A stretch of DNA of 64,000 bases, from NCBI GenBank assembly GCA_034509925.1, contig CM067529.1, positions 10,689,501 through 10,753,500 on the forward strand, in the 5' to 3' direction. The notes under the pieces were generated by a model, which was not told the DNA's origin, searched no databases, and saw only the letters and a list, made by a program, of their open reading frames with translations. A program made the position numbers and the translations under genes. Origin of the DNA: Hirudinaria manillensis (Eukaryota; Annelida; Clitellata; Hirudinida; Hirudinidae). Shown here piece by piece: positions 53,455 through 64,000 of this stretch; position 1 is the stretch's first letter; each line of letters opens with the position of its first letter.

Positions 53455-53571
53455 GAGATCTTAATGGAACATGCAAATGTTTTCTTGTTTTTAATGGAAC
53501 TCAGTTACCTCAGAATTGAGGCTTCTTGTATTAATGCAGCTACAAACCATCCTTTCATATGTTTAAAAGGT
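53455..53571 (+). pseudogene. Orphan CTLD exon-3 relic
   Basis: This reads like lectin exon 3: GDLNGTCKCFLVFNGTQL, then a frame break caused by a few extra bases (ttacctcagaattgagg), then a shifted stretch equivalent to NHPFICLKG and a GT donor (gtatgtc). No matching exons 1, 2 or 4 are seen nearby. It is the remnant of another lost lectin copy. Confidence 0.8.
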
Positions 53572-53961
53572 ATGTCAACATATATTTTAAATGTTATACA
53601 CATGTAATAACTTAAATTTACATTTTCTTCGGAAAAATAATTTGACAACATATGTATCTTTTAAATTTTATTAAAATAATATGGTTTTATTGTAATTGTA
53701 GTAACTTATAAAATCATGCACCATAACTGACTATAATTTATCTATCAATGTTATAATTATTAAAGAATTCGTTTATAATAATATTCTGGAAGCTATTTGA
53801 CTGAATATATTTGGACCTAACCTAGCAACTATAGATAATTGAATACTTTGAAAAATTGAATGAAAAAAATTTATAACATTTAAAAACACATCTCTAGCGA
53901 AAACGTCAGTTAAAAGTTCAATATTTTCAATTTGGTTACATTACAAACATTAATTTTTCAG

Positions 53962-55147
53962 AGTCATTGTTATTTGCTGCGTTGTGGATAAGTGGAACAA
54001 AATGTGACTTCTACTGCGATGACAAATCTGACATCTGCCTGTTTATCAACCTTTCGTACACGGCAACAAGTTGGGAAGAAGCTCAAAGATATTGTTCTAG
54101 AAATGGAAGTATTTTGCTGGAAATTTACGATGAAAAATATAAAGATATTACATGCAAAGCTTTTATCGTATGTAATGGATCTCAGTTACGCATCGAACCA
54201 TTTTGTGCTAACTTGAATGAAGGCCATCGATTCATGTGCTTAAAAGGTAATATCGATATTTTTTATTGATTTTAAAATCAATTCATTTAACGATTCCTCA
54301 TTTTAGACAAAATCCGTGAGACAACCAAAACTAAATAGAACCAAATCTCAACTACTGAAACGACAACAAACAAAAACAAATTTACAACCACTCAAATCAT
54401 TAAAGACACACACACAACATCACTCTACAACGATGTCCATCAATCAACTAAACCTCAACAACAGAATAACAACATTGCATTAGTACTCTGTACCGGCATT
54501 ACACTCCCAGTAATTATTATCTCTCTCATCATTTTGATTGTACTCCTTGTAAAGCGAAGGTGGTTGTTTGTTTGTTTAGTTTTTCGTATTCATTTTGAAG
54601 CCACATTTATAACCTGTGTGACCTCTATTATAATTAATTAATTTTGTATAATTAGTTAATGTAGTTTAAATTCTGCCCAAGCACCATTATGCTTTGACAT
54701 TCAGCGATCCAATTTGAGATGCCTACAAAACCATATCATAACAAAGAATTTTTTAATGAAAATATAAAATTGATCAACGTTTACCATTATTTTGAAAATC
54801 ATTACAAATAAATACTTCTACAAGCGCGTGGATGTAATCGACAAACTATTAGAGAACTGTACAAGTAAATTAGGACGTTGATATATAATTTATATATTGC
54901 TTTTCTCTTGTTGAATCTTTACAATTTTATCAATCAAACAAATTTTATATCATGTATTTTATTTTATTATAGGTCAAAGAAAGTAAACGACGATGGCAGT
55001 TCTCTGGAATATGTCAGCGATCTCCCACCAGTAACTCCTTGCAATAGGACATCATTATATTATGCTGATTTGGAATTAAAAGGAAATACTTCTGAATATA
55101 AAGAACAAAAGCTTTCAATGGGAAATCCTTTTTATGTACAAAAATAA
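53962..55147 (+). pseudogene. CTLD receptor F, duplicate of B with nonsense codon
   Basis: Exons matching gene B: 53962-54246, 54307-54559, 54973-55147. It shares the same 50-codon in-frame deletion in the lectin domain. The stalk exon has a TAG at 54336-54338 where B has TGG (KTKW), which removes the stalk, membrane helix and tail. The tail exon downstream is still intact, with SLYYADLEL, and ends in MGNPFYVQK. I could not find a convincing first exon. Best read as a recent pseudogene of a B-type receptor; a truncated secreted product cannot be excluded. Confidence 0.78.
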
Positions 55148-57540
55148 CAAATTGAATTTTTGGTAAGACTGAACTGTCTGGTACACAAAAGAGTATTTAA
55201 TATAACGTTTACAATAAGCTGTTAAAATTCGTTGTTAAATTTTAACATAAATAAATGCACGAATACGTGGTTTTACACTCCGACAACATTCAATCAAGTA
55301 CTTCTGCCACCTGAGGACTAAGAGATAACTAGTTTATAAGAGATTTTTATGTGTACTTTTTATATGCTTGATATTCGTCTATTTTAATTTCTATTTTATT
55401 CTATGAAACTCTGATCGGGTTTCAATGTAGACACTTTTCTTGTCAACTATACGCAGCTATAGCTTTAGAAGCTTATTATTGATGAAATAAACTCAAATTA
55501 ATAAATAAACTGATGATAATTTCCTATTTTCAATGGTTAAATCATATTTAATAACTTAAAAATAAATTGAACAATATTATATTACCAATCTGCTATTCAT
55601 ACAAGTTTACTTTCAACTACTGCCAATGTACGTAAATCAAAGAATAAAAGTTATGTTTTATAAATAAGTAATAAAATATTTTCGCCCGTGCTTCTATTTT
55701 TAGTCCTAACAAGTTTCTATGTTTTCGGGCATCTAAACAAAATTATTGCATTCAATTTAAGACATTTCGACGTAAAATCCTGAATTAAAACTTGTTTTTT
55801 CATAAATTTTGATTTTCCCTTTTTAATCTTAGTAAATATAATTGTAAAAATGTGCCACGAGATGCAATTATCACTTTAGTTATGAGTGATTAAGAATAAA
55901 TTAGTCCTGGGATAGAGGTTTCAGTTCATATGAATCGCTTTGATCTTGTTTTCATCCGTTGTTAGTGTTATAACCTTATACACAAGAAAATAACACAAGA
56001 CGTTGATGGTAAGCATAGTGATGATGAAGTACAACTTCGACAATTTGCCATCAGAAGGTTGCCCTTAGAACTTATTGAATGAATTTGAATTGTCAATAAA
56101 CCACTTGTTAGAAAAGTAGACATCTTTTTAAATGAATTTATTGTTACTCCTAACAGTGACGATTAGAACCAGTAGCACATCTGGAATGGGGGAGGAAATG
56201 AAATCCATTGAAATAAAGTCGTGATGAATCAAATATTTACATACATTCATCAGGGCCTGATTTTCCCGTAAAATTTATCTCTCATCCAAGTTTTACTTCT
56301 GACGTAGTATTCAGAATCCTTAACTTATCAGGACTTGTATGTTTTTAAGTATGTCTTTAAGGATGTCTCTTTAATAATAAATTAAATGTATTGTTAATTT
56401 ATTGCTTAAAATATCATTACGCACTGCGATTGCATGATTAAAAGTTAACGCGACCATAGATTCTTTCTCTTTAAAATACGATGTGTCATTTTGTTAAGCT
56501 TCTTAACAATGAAAGCGGTTGTGAACAACTGTGATCGTCGAAATTGACAAACAAAACTTAAAATTTCGTTGCTGAGAATTTTGTTGAATTCAGAACATTC
56601 AAAAACTCTTCCGAAACTTTATAGAAACAACTGTAAACAAGTAAACTGAAAATAAGCGTTAAGAATAATTGAATATTCGTCCAAAAGACTTAAGCAAACC
56701 AGCCAATCCCCCTAATCCGTAAACCATTACGAGAGGCCTTTCATAGGAACATGGAGTACTTGAATACGACATGATAACAGTTGTGTTGCAGTGAAAATAA
56801 CGGAACTAATTAATAGAACATTAGATTTTATATTTAATAATATTAATTTTTGAAAAAAAATGGCTATTTTCTTTCTTCCCAGATCTTGATAGCGAGATTA
56901 TTCAAAGTTTGCATAACGACTAGGAAAATAAAGAATACCATATTTTCACATTAACTTCGTTATTAAATGAAAATAATATTTCTAAAAATGTATTAAATAC
57001 AATATATACGATAAAAGCTTTGCATGTTCCACCAAAATTTCCAACGTTTGCAGGTATAAAAGATCATGCCATGCTTCTATCGTATATAATGTATTTAACA
57101 CTTTATTTAGAAAAATCATATTCAATTAATAAAGAAGTTAACTATTAAATCGCCTATAAATGAAATGTTAAATGCAAGCGATGAATGGTAGGCTAAATAT
57201 TAACAACTGTTAAAAGTCAAAACGTGACCACGATATGAAAGATTTTAACAAGCAACAAATACCAAGTAGGAAGTAAGCATCTGAGAATGTGTCATCCCCG
57301 TAACAAACATATTATGTAGCGCTTCCATTCAGTTGGCTCTGAGAGATAAACACGAGTTCGTAAACCCTTAAATGCAGGAAGTAAGTCTTAAATTATAAAT
57401 AGTTCAATAAACATCTTTAAACTAAGATTTTGATCTTAACGTTAGAACTTTAAAATGACTTAAAGTGAAATAAAGTTCCGCTTTTCAACATTTGCCATCA
57501 AATGCCTTCATTTAAAAATTATTAGACGTAGCTTACCAAG
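55148..57540. other. Spacer F to G (segmental duplication of 43380-44880)
   Basis: 55285-55780 and 56425-57130 match the spacer before gene copy 6; about 640 bp between them have no counterpart there. 57200-57440 resembles 41720-41940 upstream of gene B. Probably contains shared upstream regulatory sequence of the lectins. No gene is recognised. Confidence 0.6.
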
Positions 57541-59049
57541 ATGTCAAAAAGTCTAACAGGTAAATTACACTTTTTAAAATCAGTTCCAATCGGCTAACAA
57601 ATGTAATATATTTTTATTGTTTAGTTATTATTAACTGTGAATTAATTATACAGCTTTACTGCTATTTACTGCGTTGTTGCTAATTCGAACAAAATGTGAC
57701 TCCTATTGCGATAACAACTCCGGCGTTTGCCTGTTTACCAACCAATCGTACAAGGCAACAAGCTGGGAAGAAGCTCAAGGATACTGTTCTAGAAATGGAA
57801 ATATTTTACTGGAAATTTATGATGAAAAATATAGAGATATTACTATGACTGCTTTAAATAACTTTAACTCCTATTTAATTGAATGGTATTTATTACTTGG
57901 ATTGGAATACATTAATGGTCAATTTCGATGGTTAACAACAAGTTGGTGATATTTCATGTGATTATCATGTTAATTAATGATTAATTTATTATGAAAATTT
58001 TAATTTTAGAAAGAATAGCTACTCAAGTAGTACCAATAAACATTAGAAGTTTTAGTGAAACATGCAAAGCTTTTATCGTGTGGAGTGGATCTCAGTTACG
58101 CATCGAACCATCTTGTGGTAACTTGAATGAAGGCCATCGATTCATATGCTTAAAAGGTAACAACAATGTTTTTTTTTTTTGCAATTTATCAGTTTATTTA
58201 ACGCATCTTCATTTTAGACAAAATCAATCCGACAACCACAACCACTTTCAACCAAATCTTAACCTCTGAAATGACAACAAAAAGGGACGCATCGTCAACT
58301 TCTCAAAGCATATTAAGCACCCAGCAAATATCACCCAAAAACAATGACCATCAATCCGCTGAACCACATCAACAGAATAACAACATTGCAATAGGAGTTG
58401 GTGTCGGTGTTACTCTCCTAATAATTATCATCTCTCTCATCATTTTCATTGTGATTCTTTTAAAGCGAAGGTAGGTTGTCTGCTTTTTTACCTTTTCATT
58501 TTGAGATAATACTTGATACCGTGAGCGATCTCTTTCCCAACTTTGCCCGAGTAACATTATGTCTTGTGTTCTAGAGAGATGCAAATTTGTTGAGTTCAAT
58601 ATCACAAATTTATTTAAAATTTATTGGTTAAAAATTATTTAAAATGCAAGATTAATTATTTTCTATTATTTTGAAAATGATTATAAATGAAAAGTGACTG
58701 CAGAATTTATTGAAAAGCACATGTATATTCCTGGCACAATATTTTAGAATAAATAGAATAATAAGTAGTATAACTATGAAACAAATAGTTGCATTAAGAG
58801 CTTATTAAATAACTCAACTATATTGCTAAATCTTCGCAATTTTATTTTATAAACAAATTTTTTAATATATTTATTTATAGGTCAAAGAAAGCAAATGCCG
58901 ATAGCGGTACTTTGGGATTTGCCAACGATCAATCACCAGTAAATCCTTCCAATGGGACATCCTTGGTTTATGCGGATTTAGAATTTAAAGAAAATATTTC
59001 AGTATCTAAAGAGCCCATGTATTCAGCGGGAAACCAATGTAATGAATGA
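57541..59049 (+). CDS. CTLD receptor G with ITIM-like tail (intact)
   Basis: Five exons: 57541-57559, 57654-57941, 58010-58156, 58218-58470, 58881-59049; 291 residues, consistent phases throughout. Signal peptide (ALLLFTALLLI), lectin domain with CDSYCDNNSGVC, SWEEAQGYC, YLLLGLEYINGQFRW, TCKAFIV and HRFICLKG. EPN/QPD and WND motifs are absent, so a protein or other non-calcium ligand is likely. A Thr/Ser-rich stalk (TTTTTFNQ-like) and a helix beginning GVGVGVTLLIIIISLII, followed by KRR, form a type I membrane anchor. The tail has SLVYADLEF, an ITIM-type sequence. Such motifs recruit SH2 phosphatases in vertebrate receptors; that role here is inference. This is the cleanest gene of the cluster and the model for the others. 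Confidence 0.87.
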
Positions 59050-62000
59050 CGATAACAATCTCCTTTGTTTTGCCACAATTATGAACAATTGTCCGGTACA
59101 AATTAGAAGCATTTTGTAAAGTTTAATAGCATGGTTGTCAAATGTATTTTGCTTGATTAACTACTATTATTATGTAAACTTTATTATTATTATTCTACTT
59201 TTTATTATTACGACTATTAGTGTTCTGTAATTTTAAATTTACAATCTTATTTATTTAAAATATTTAATTCATGTCGATTTAGATTAGATTGAATGTCTTA
59301 ATGATTTAGGATCAATTTCAACCATTCATTAGAGATCTTATTCGTCTGTTTATTTTTTACGTATTAACTCATTATTAGGGCATTTACCACCACAGCCACC
59401 AATTGTTTGATCAGCTTCTTCTGTTTTCCAAATGCTACTAGATTTGAATGTATCACAAAGTTCGAGGAATTCTTATTGTGAAATTTATTTCTGAAGGTAG
59501 AAATTATTACTAATACAAAGAAATATTTAATGCACAGTATTAAATAATAATTTGTTTGGCATCAAATAAATTGCCGATGATTGTTTTTAACAATTTTAAT
59601 AATTTAATAAATAATCATTTAAAACAAAATCACTTTCTAAATAAATTGCATTATTAACTATATACACATATTACCAAATGCATAATATAATAAATTGATT
59701 AAGTTTTAATTCGTCGTAAATGATTTTCGGTTTAGTTCAAAAGTAACATTTCCTACCTAAAAGTTTAAAACATCGTGGGAAGTTCTCCAAAATATGAACA
59801 AAACATTGGATGCTCAACAAATCTACGAAGGTCATCATTGATCCGTAAAGAGTTTCCGAGTACGAAACAGCCTTGCGTACAAGATGGATACTCATTTATA
59901 TATAGAATTATATGGACATCTAAGAACCGACATGTTGAATTGTAAATGTTTACAAAACAAATTATGTACTTCTCTCATTATTAAATTAACTAATTTTAAT
60001 TTTATGTTGGGGTCTGGAAGTAGACCGTGAAGATGATTAAAATCATTATTGTGAAATATGAAGTTATTTATAAAAAAAAACTCATCTTCTTAAAAAAAAA
60101 CGCTTTCTGAAAGCTGAAGAGCAAAAGATTCATTGCAATTAATCTACAATCGATTAGAATTCTACCAGACTCGACATACCTGACTACAAGGGATCATGGA
60201 TCCTAAGCTAAGGACTTGACCCTAGAAGAATGGTACCGAAAAATTTTTATTTTACAAATCTTTGTAAATAATAATTGTGCCGGTCTGGAATTCTCTGTAA
60301 TTTTGTCAAACTACATTTTAGATGCCTCATTAATGACATTAATTAATTTCTAAATTCTTGTCCCAATCAACATTTCTATCGCACATCCCCGATTGTTGTT
60401 AGTGGTCTCCAGAGTCTAAACCTATCTATTTGCGAAGCACTAATAAATAAATAACTAATTGAATACGTTTAATAATGCTACTTAATACTTGGCATATAAT
60501 GCATTTCATATTTATTATTACCACGATAACAAAATAGACATTTAATAAATAAATACTTAAGGCATTTAAATGTAACAATTGCATTTTTATATAAAATAAA
60601 ATAAATCTTCAACAAAGGACTGAAAATGATCAAAGAAATTTTCCTATCCTGACAACAAAAACTTTTGCAATTCATCGTTTCTTCGACGTAATGAAAAGCA
60701 AGAAACTTTGAAGTTTGATGTCTTAACAAAAACGTACGAACATTTATCAAATGAACAATAACCAGTATTTCTTTCTTCGTTTTGATCTTTCATGCTATGA
60801 AACGAAGGATTCGTGACTCAACAGAGTTTCACTACTACATAGCTAACCATGATGTCCTCCATGCTGGCCAGGCTTTTAACTTTGACATAACTAAAGTTTT
60901 GAACCGATCGAAGCAACATTTTGAATTACGTTATTTCTGAAATAATGACCATTCACCTGAAATTTAAATTTTAAATATAAATTTATTTTATTGTTCTTGC
61001 GAATCCGTTAAATTGTCTTATTTTTGGGATGTGGATATAAACTTCGAAAGTTTTTTTTTTTTTGGTAAACAAAAAGGCAAGATGGAGATGTTTTACTTCA
61101 TCTAAACAACAGCACAACATACCACTGCATAGCGATTGCTCTCCCCCACTGCCCGATTAGTCGTCATAAATTATTTTTAATAGTCTTAGTATTATCCATA
61201 CACACTTAGGCTTATTAGGCGCAATATCCAAAATGTTTGATCCGCTTTGATTTTCGTAATTTTGAACCCTCTAAAGATTTATAGCATCTGCTCATTCTCA
61301 GACCTATTCAGACAACTGAAAATAAATTCTAAGAATTGTATTCTCAGAGTAATTCTAAGACATTTTCTTTGCCTACAAAATTTTGCACCTCAAGGTTTTT
61401 CCAAATTTATAAAAAAAAATTGTTTACTCAAGAATACTCGTCAACCTAGGACATCAATCAAATAAATAACAACGGAACATTCCACTAAGCGTAGGTATTA
61501 TCTTCAAATAACCAAACAGCATATCTCATGTGATTAGACAATGGCGTCTGCTTAGGTCGCAAGCAAAGACTATTCGTTCATCAGAGTTATTCATTTGAAG
61601 CATACATCTGAAACAATGGCAGTATTATCATTTATCTACGGCTTCCTTTGCCACATCATATCTGACTAAGTTGACTAGGTTGATAACTAATCATTTGGCA
61701 CAAAACTTTGCACTGAGGATTTTGAATAAATGGAAATAATGATTTTTCATACTTGTTCCAAATTTTCTTCTACATTTAGAATAATTTGATGATGCTTGTA
61801 AATTCGTCAAAAACTCCTTGTTGGAACTGGCATGAAGTTTAATTGTAAAATGGAGGACAAAGAAAGGTTTAACTTATTTTGAGATATTCATCAGATACAT
61901 AGAGCTTATTCATCTGAACAATAGAACAACATTCCAACACTGGCAATACTGTTGCTGCCCAATGATCTATCACCTTATCTACGATGGTTTTTTTCAGTCG

Positions 62001-62486
62001 TCATCTTAAATTCATGCAGGTCAGATATGATTTCAAAGCGAATTGTGCTCCAAAAGCTTTGAAATCAAAGTGTATTGATGTGATACTTTAACATTCTTTA
62101 TCATTGTATGACTATTAGTACAGCTGCTAGTGTCAGAGACACTTTTTTTTTAAATTAACTTCTTCATTTTCTTTTTAACAAGATAAGCGTGTTAAAGACA
62201 TTAAACCATAAGAATATTAAGGGGTCTAATAATTAATTAGAAATTAAAATTCAAAAAATATTAAAAAAATTATTGCTATTGCGAACAAATCAATTGTAAA
62301 ACAAATTTATAAAAAAGTACGAAGGCTTCGTTTTCGTAAGGATAATAGGAACCAAAAATGTCTGAGTAATATCTGAGTTTAAAAAAATGGCTCAATTGTT
62401 AGCTTCATGCGCTACACATATTATGTATATATATAATGGGGATGTTACAATATGAAATACTTTCTTGTTTTGAATTAAAATTAACA
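59050..62486. other. Spacer G to C2
   Basis: 59050-60746 is AT-rich and unassigned (frame 60478-60750 on the minus strand has no supporting feature). From 60747 the sequence repeats 47329-49058. No gene is recognised. Confidence 0.5.
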
Positions 62487-63519
62487 ATGATTTCTAAATT
62501 AATGAATTTGAGAGGTAAGAGAAAACTTCTTAATCTTTCAAAATATCTTTAACATCAATTCTAGGATATAAAAAAAAATGATAAAAAAAAAATATAATTA
62601 ATTTTAAATGAAGTGCATAATAATATAATTGCTAAACTCACAAAATATATTTAAATATTAAATAATTCAGTGATCCTTATCATTGCTGCATTGTGGCTGA
62701 TTCGAGCAAGAAGTGACTACTATTGCGACAGTGGAATCTGTCTGAACTTCAATTCTACAAATTTTGCCACAAGCTGGGAAGATGCTCAGAGTTACTGTTC
62801 CAGAAATGGAAGTATTTTGCTGGAACTTTATGACAATCAATATGCGGATGTTGCATTAAGAGCAGTTCAATATTTTAACTCAAAAACATTTTTGGTCGGT
62901 TGGTATTTGTTACTTGGTTTGGAATATAACAATGGTGAATATCGTTGGCTAACTACAAGTAAGCCTTTTTTTTATGTTGCGATGGTCGACAAATTAAATA
63001 TTAAAAAATAAATTAATTGAAATTATGTAAAATTACCAATTTATCTAATTGATAGATAAAACAGCGATTCAACTTCCACTTCATGTGCCTGGAGATTTTA
63101 CCGGAACTTGCAGATGCTTTTTGGTTTATGATGGAAGTAATATTCGGATTGAGGGACAGTGCCCTTTTACACCTAAAAATCATAGGTTCCTTTGCTTGAA
63201 AGGTTTGTCAACTTATACTTTGGTTTTCATCCTTAAGATATCTGACATTTACGCAATTTTAGATAAAGTTAATTTGGCCACGTCACCAGAAATGACTACA
63301 AGAAGATTAACAACCTCATCTTTGTTAACTTCATCAAAATCAACCTTTCCAACTACCAGAATCTCAGAATCCACTGCAGGCACTAAACATGCGACGACAA
63401 TTGTTAAAAATCAACAACCAATAACAAGTGATCAGCAACATAACTTGAACGTTGCAATTGAAATTGCAATGAATTACTATATTTTGTCATCCCTTCTCTT
63501 GCTTAATGTTTTGTTTTAA
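62487..63519 (+). CDS. Tail-less CTLD protein C2, possible GPI anchor (intact)
   Basis: Four exons: 62487-62514, 62671-62958, 63056-63202, 63263-63519; 239 residues. Signal peptide (ILIIAALWLI), CDSGIC, SWEDAQSYCSRNGSILLELYD, YLLLGLEYNNGEYRW, GTCRCFLV and HRFLCLKG. A Thr/Ser stalk (MTTRRLTTSSLLTSSKSTF) is followed by a hydrophobic C terminus (YYILSSLLLLNVLF) with nothing after it, consistent with a GPI signal. No calcium-site motif. Intron 3 (63203-63262) is 60 nt with no in-frame stop, so its retention would add 20 residues without a frame change. Upstream flank and signal exon are duplicated with gene C1. Confidence 0.85.
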
Positions 63520-64000
63520 GACATTGGCCGAAACATTAACATTATGTGCTTTTAAGACTTTTTTTTGTATTCACTTTAGCAATTACCTGACGTAAGAAAT
63601 GAACTATACTAATTAGTTAATAAGAATAATAATAATTTTACTGGGAATTATCGTCCCATGTAAAGTTTAAAAACAGACTAAAGTTAACACAAGCACGAAC
63701 GATTATCATTTGCCGAGTTTTCCATTTCTGTACCATTCTACCAACAAGGTCCACTTTCGTCTTCGATATTCCCATTCATGTTGCAGAATTTTGCATCATT
63801 TTGCAAAATTTTACTTTTGCATGAAATCATTATCACCGAACATCATTAAAACGAAGTGTGAAAAACAGAGTTATCCTGTGAATCCAACACTCATTTATTA
63901 ATTTTTAATTCAAAATTTTAAAATATGCTAAAGTTTTGATAAATATAATAATAATCACAATTCAAAATATAAATAAAACAGAGCCATTACACATGGTTTC
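63520..64000. other. C2 3' flank
   Basis: End of the duplicated block; same as 50087-50578 apart from a short deletion near 63895 (gggttattgc missing). No gene is recognised. Confidence 0.5.

Larger units (their letters stand above)
60747..64000 (+). repeat. Segmental duplication, copy 2 (~3.25 kb, reaches window end)
   Basis: Direct repeat of 47329-50578, about 13.4 kb downstream in the same orientation. Differences are isolated substitutions and short indels such as agagac gained at about 62135 and aagat gained at 63234. Copy 2 keeps the lectin gene intact. Confidence 0.93.

Noticed and set aside
1-64000. CRISPR arrays, bacterial operons or phage defence systems
   Set aside because: No short regularly spaced repeats with spacers, no Shine-Dalgarno-linked gene strings; introns and LTR elements show a eukaryotic nuclear genome.

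Overview
This is an AT-rich window from a eukaryotic genome, most likely an invertebrate animal. The evidence is spliced genes with 60-320-nt GT..AG introns, signal-peptide C-type-lectin-like (CTLD) receptors, Ty3/gypsy-type LTR retrotransposons, tRNA-derived SINE relics and microsatellites. I cannot fix the phylum from sequence alone. Every non-transposon gene I can support lies on the + strand.

Left half (about 1-38,720): a head-to-tail tandem array with a unit of about 6.15 kb. Each unit carries an uninterrupted coding region of about 440 codons for a protein family I do not recognise (starts 1032, 13182, 24349, 30505, 36658; a sixth, dispersed copy at 45313). About 2 kb further on lies a decayed copy of the C-terminal third of the same gene, then about 2.5 kb of unassigned repeat sequence with one small conserved minus-strand ORF. 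Three LTR elements interrupt the array: a 5552-bp minus-strand element (7015-12566, 244-bp LTRs, ATAG target duplication), a 748-bp internally deleted relative (18549-19296, ATAT duplication), and a 4245-bp plus-strand element (19720-23964, 175-bp LTRs, CCTGT duplication). Subtracting these (and a ~440-bp deletion seen in units 2-4) brings the unit lengths into agreement.

Right half (about 38,890-64,000): a cluster of CTLD genes sharing one exon plan: a tiny start exon, signal peptide plus N-terminal CTLD half, C-terminal CTLD half, Ser/Thr-rich stalk plus hydrophobic segment, and in some genes a cytoplasmic-tail exon. Two kinds are present. One has a transmembrane helix, basic stop-transfer residues and a tail with an ITIM-like LxYADL motif (42039-43356, 53962-55147, 57541-59049; 38892-40291 has another Tyr-rich tail). 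The other ends in a C-terminal hydrophobic segment with no tail (49059-50086, 50752-51786, 62487-63519). The cluster has grown by segmental duplication: about 3.25 kb at 47329-50578 recurs at 60747-64000, and 42200-44880 recurs, with indels, at 54020-57130. Several copies are damaged: a frameshift at 49629, a nonsense codon at 54336, and a 50-codon in-frame deletion across an intron in two copies.

The most interesting system-level reading is a rapidly evolving, copy-number-variable locus. It mixes paired lectin-like receptors (signalling-tailed and tail-less) with a tandem family of unknown proteins whose copies differ in localized clusters. The upstream flank of the unknown family at both ends of the array (1-517 and 44356-44880) is also found upstream of a lectin gene (56590-57130), so the two families have exchanged or share flanking DNA. 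A recognition or immune role is an inference; the function of the ~440-residue family is unknown.
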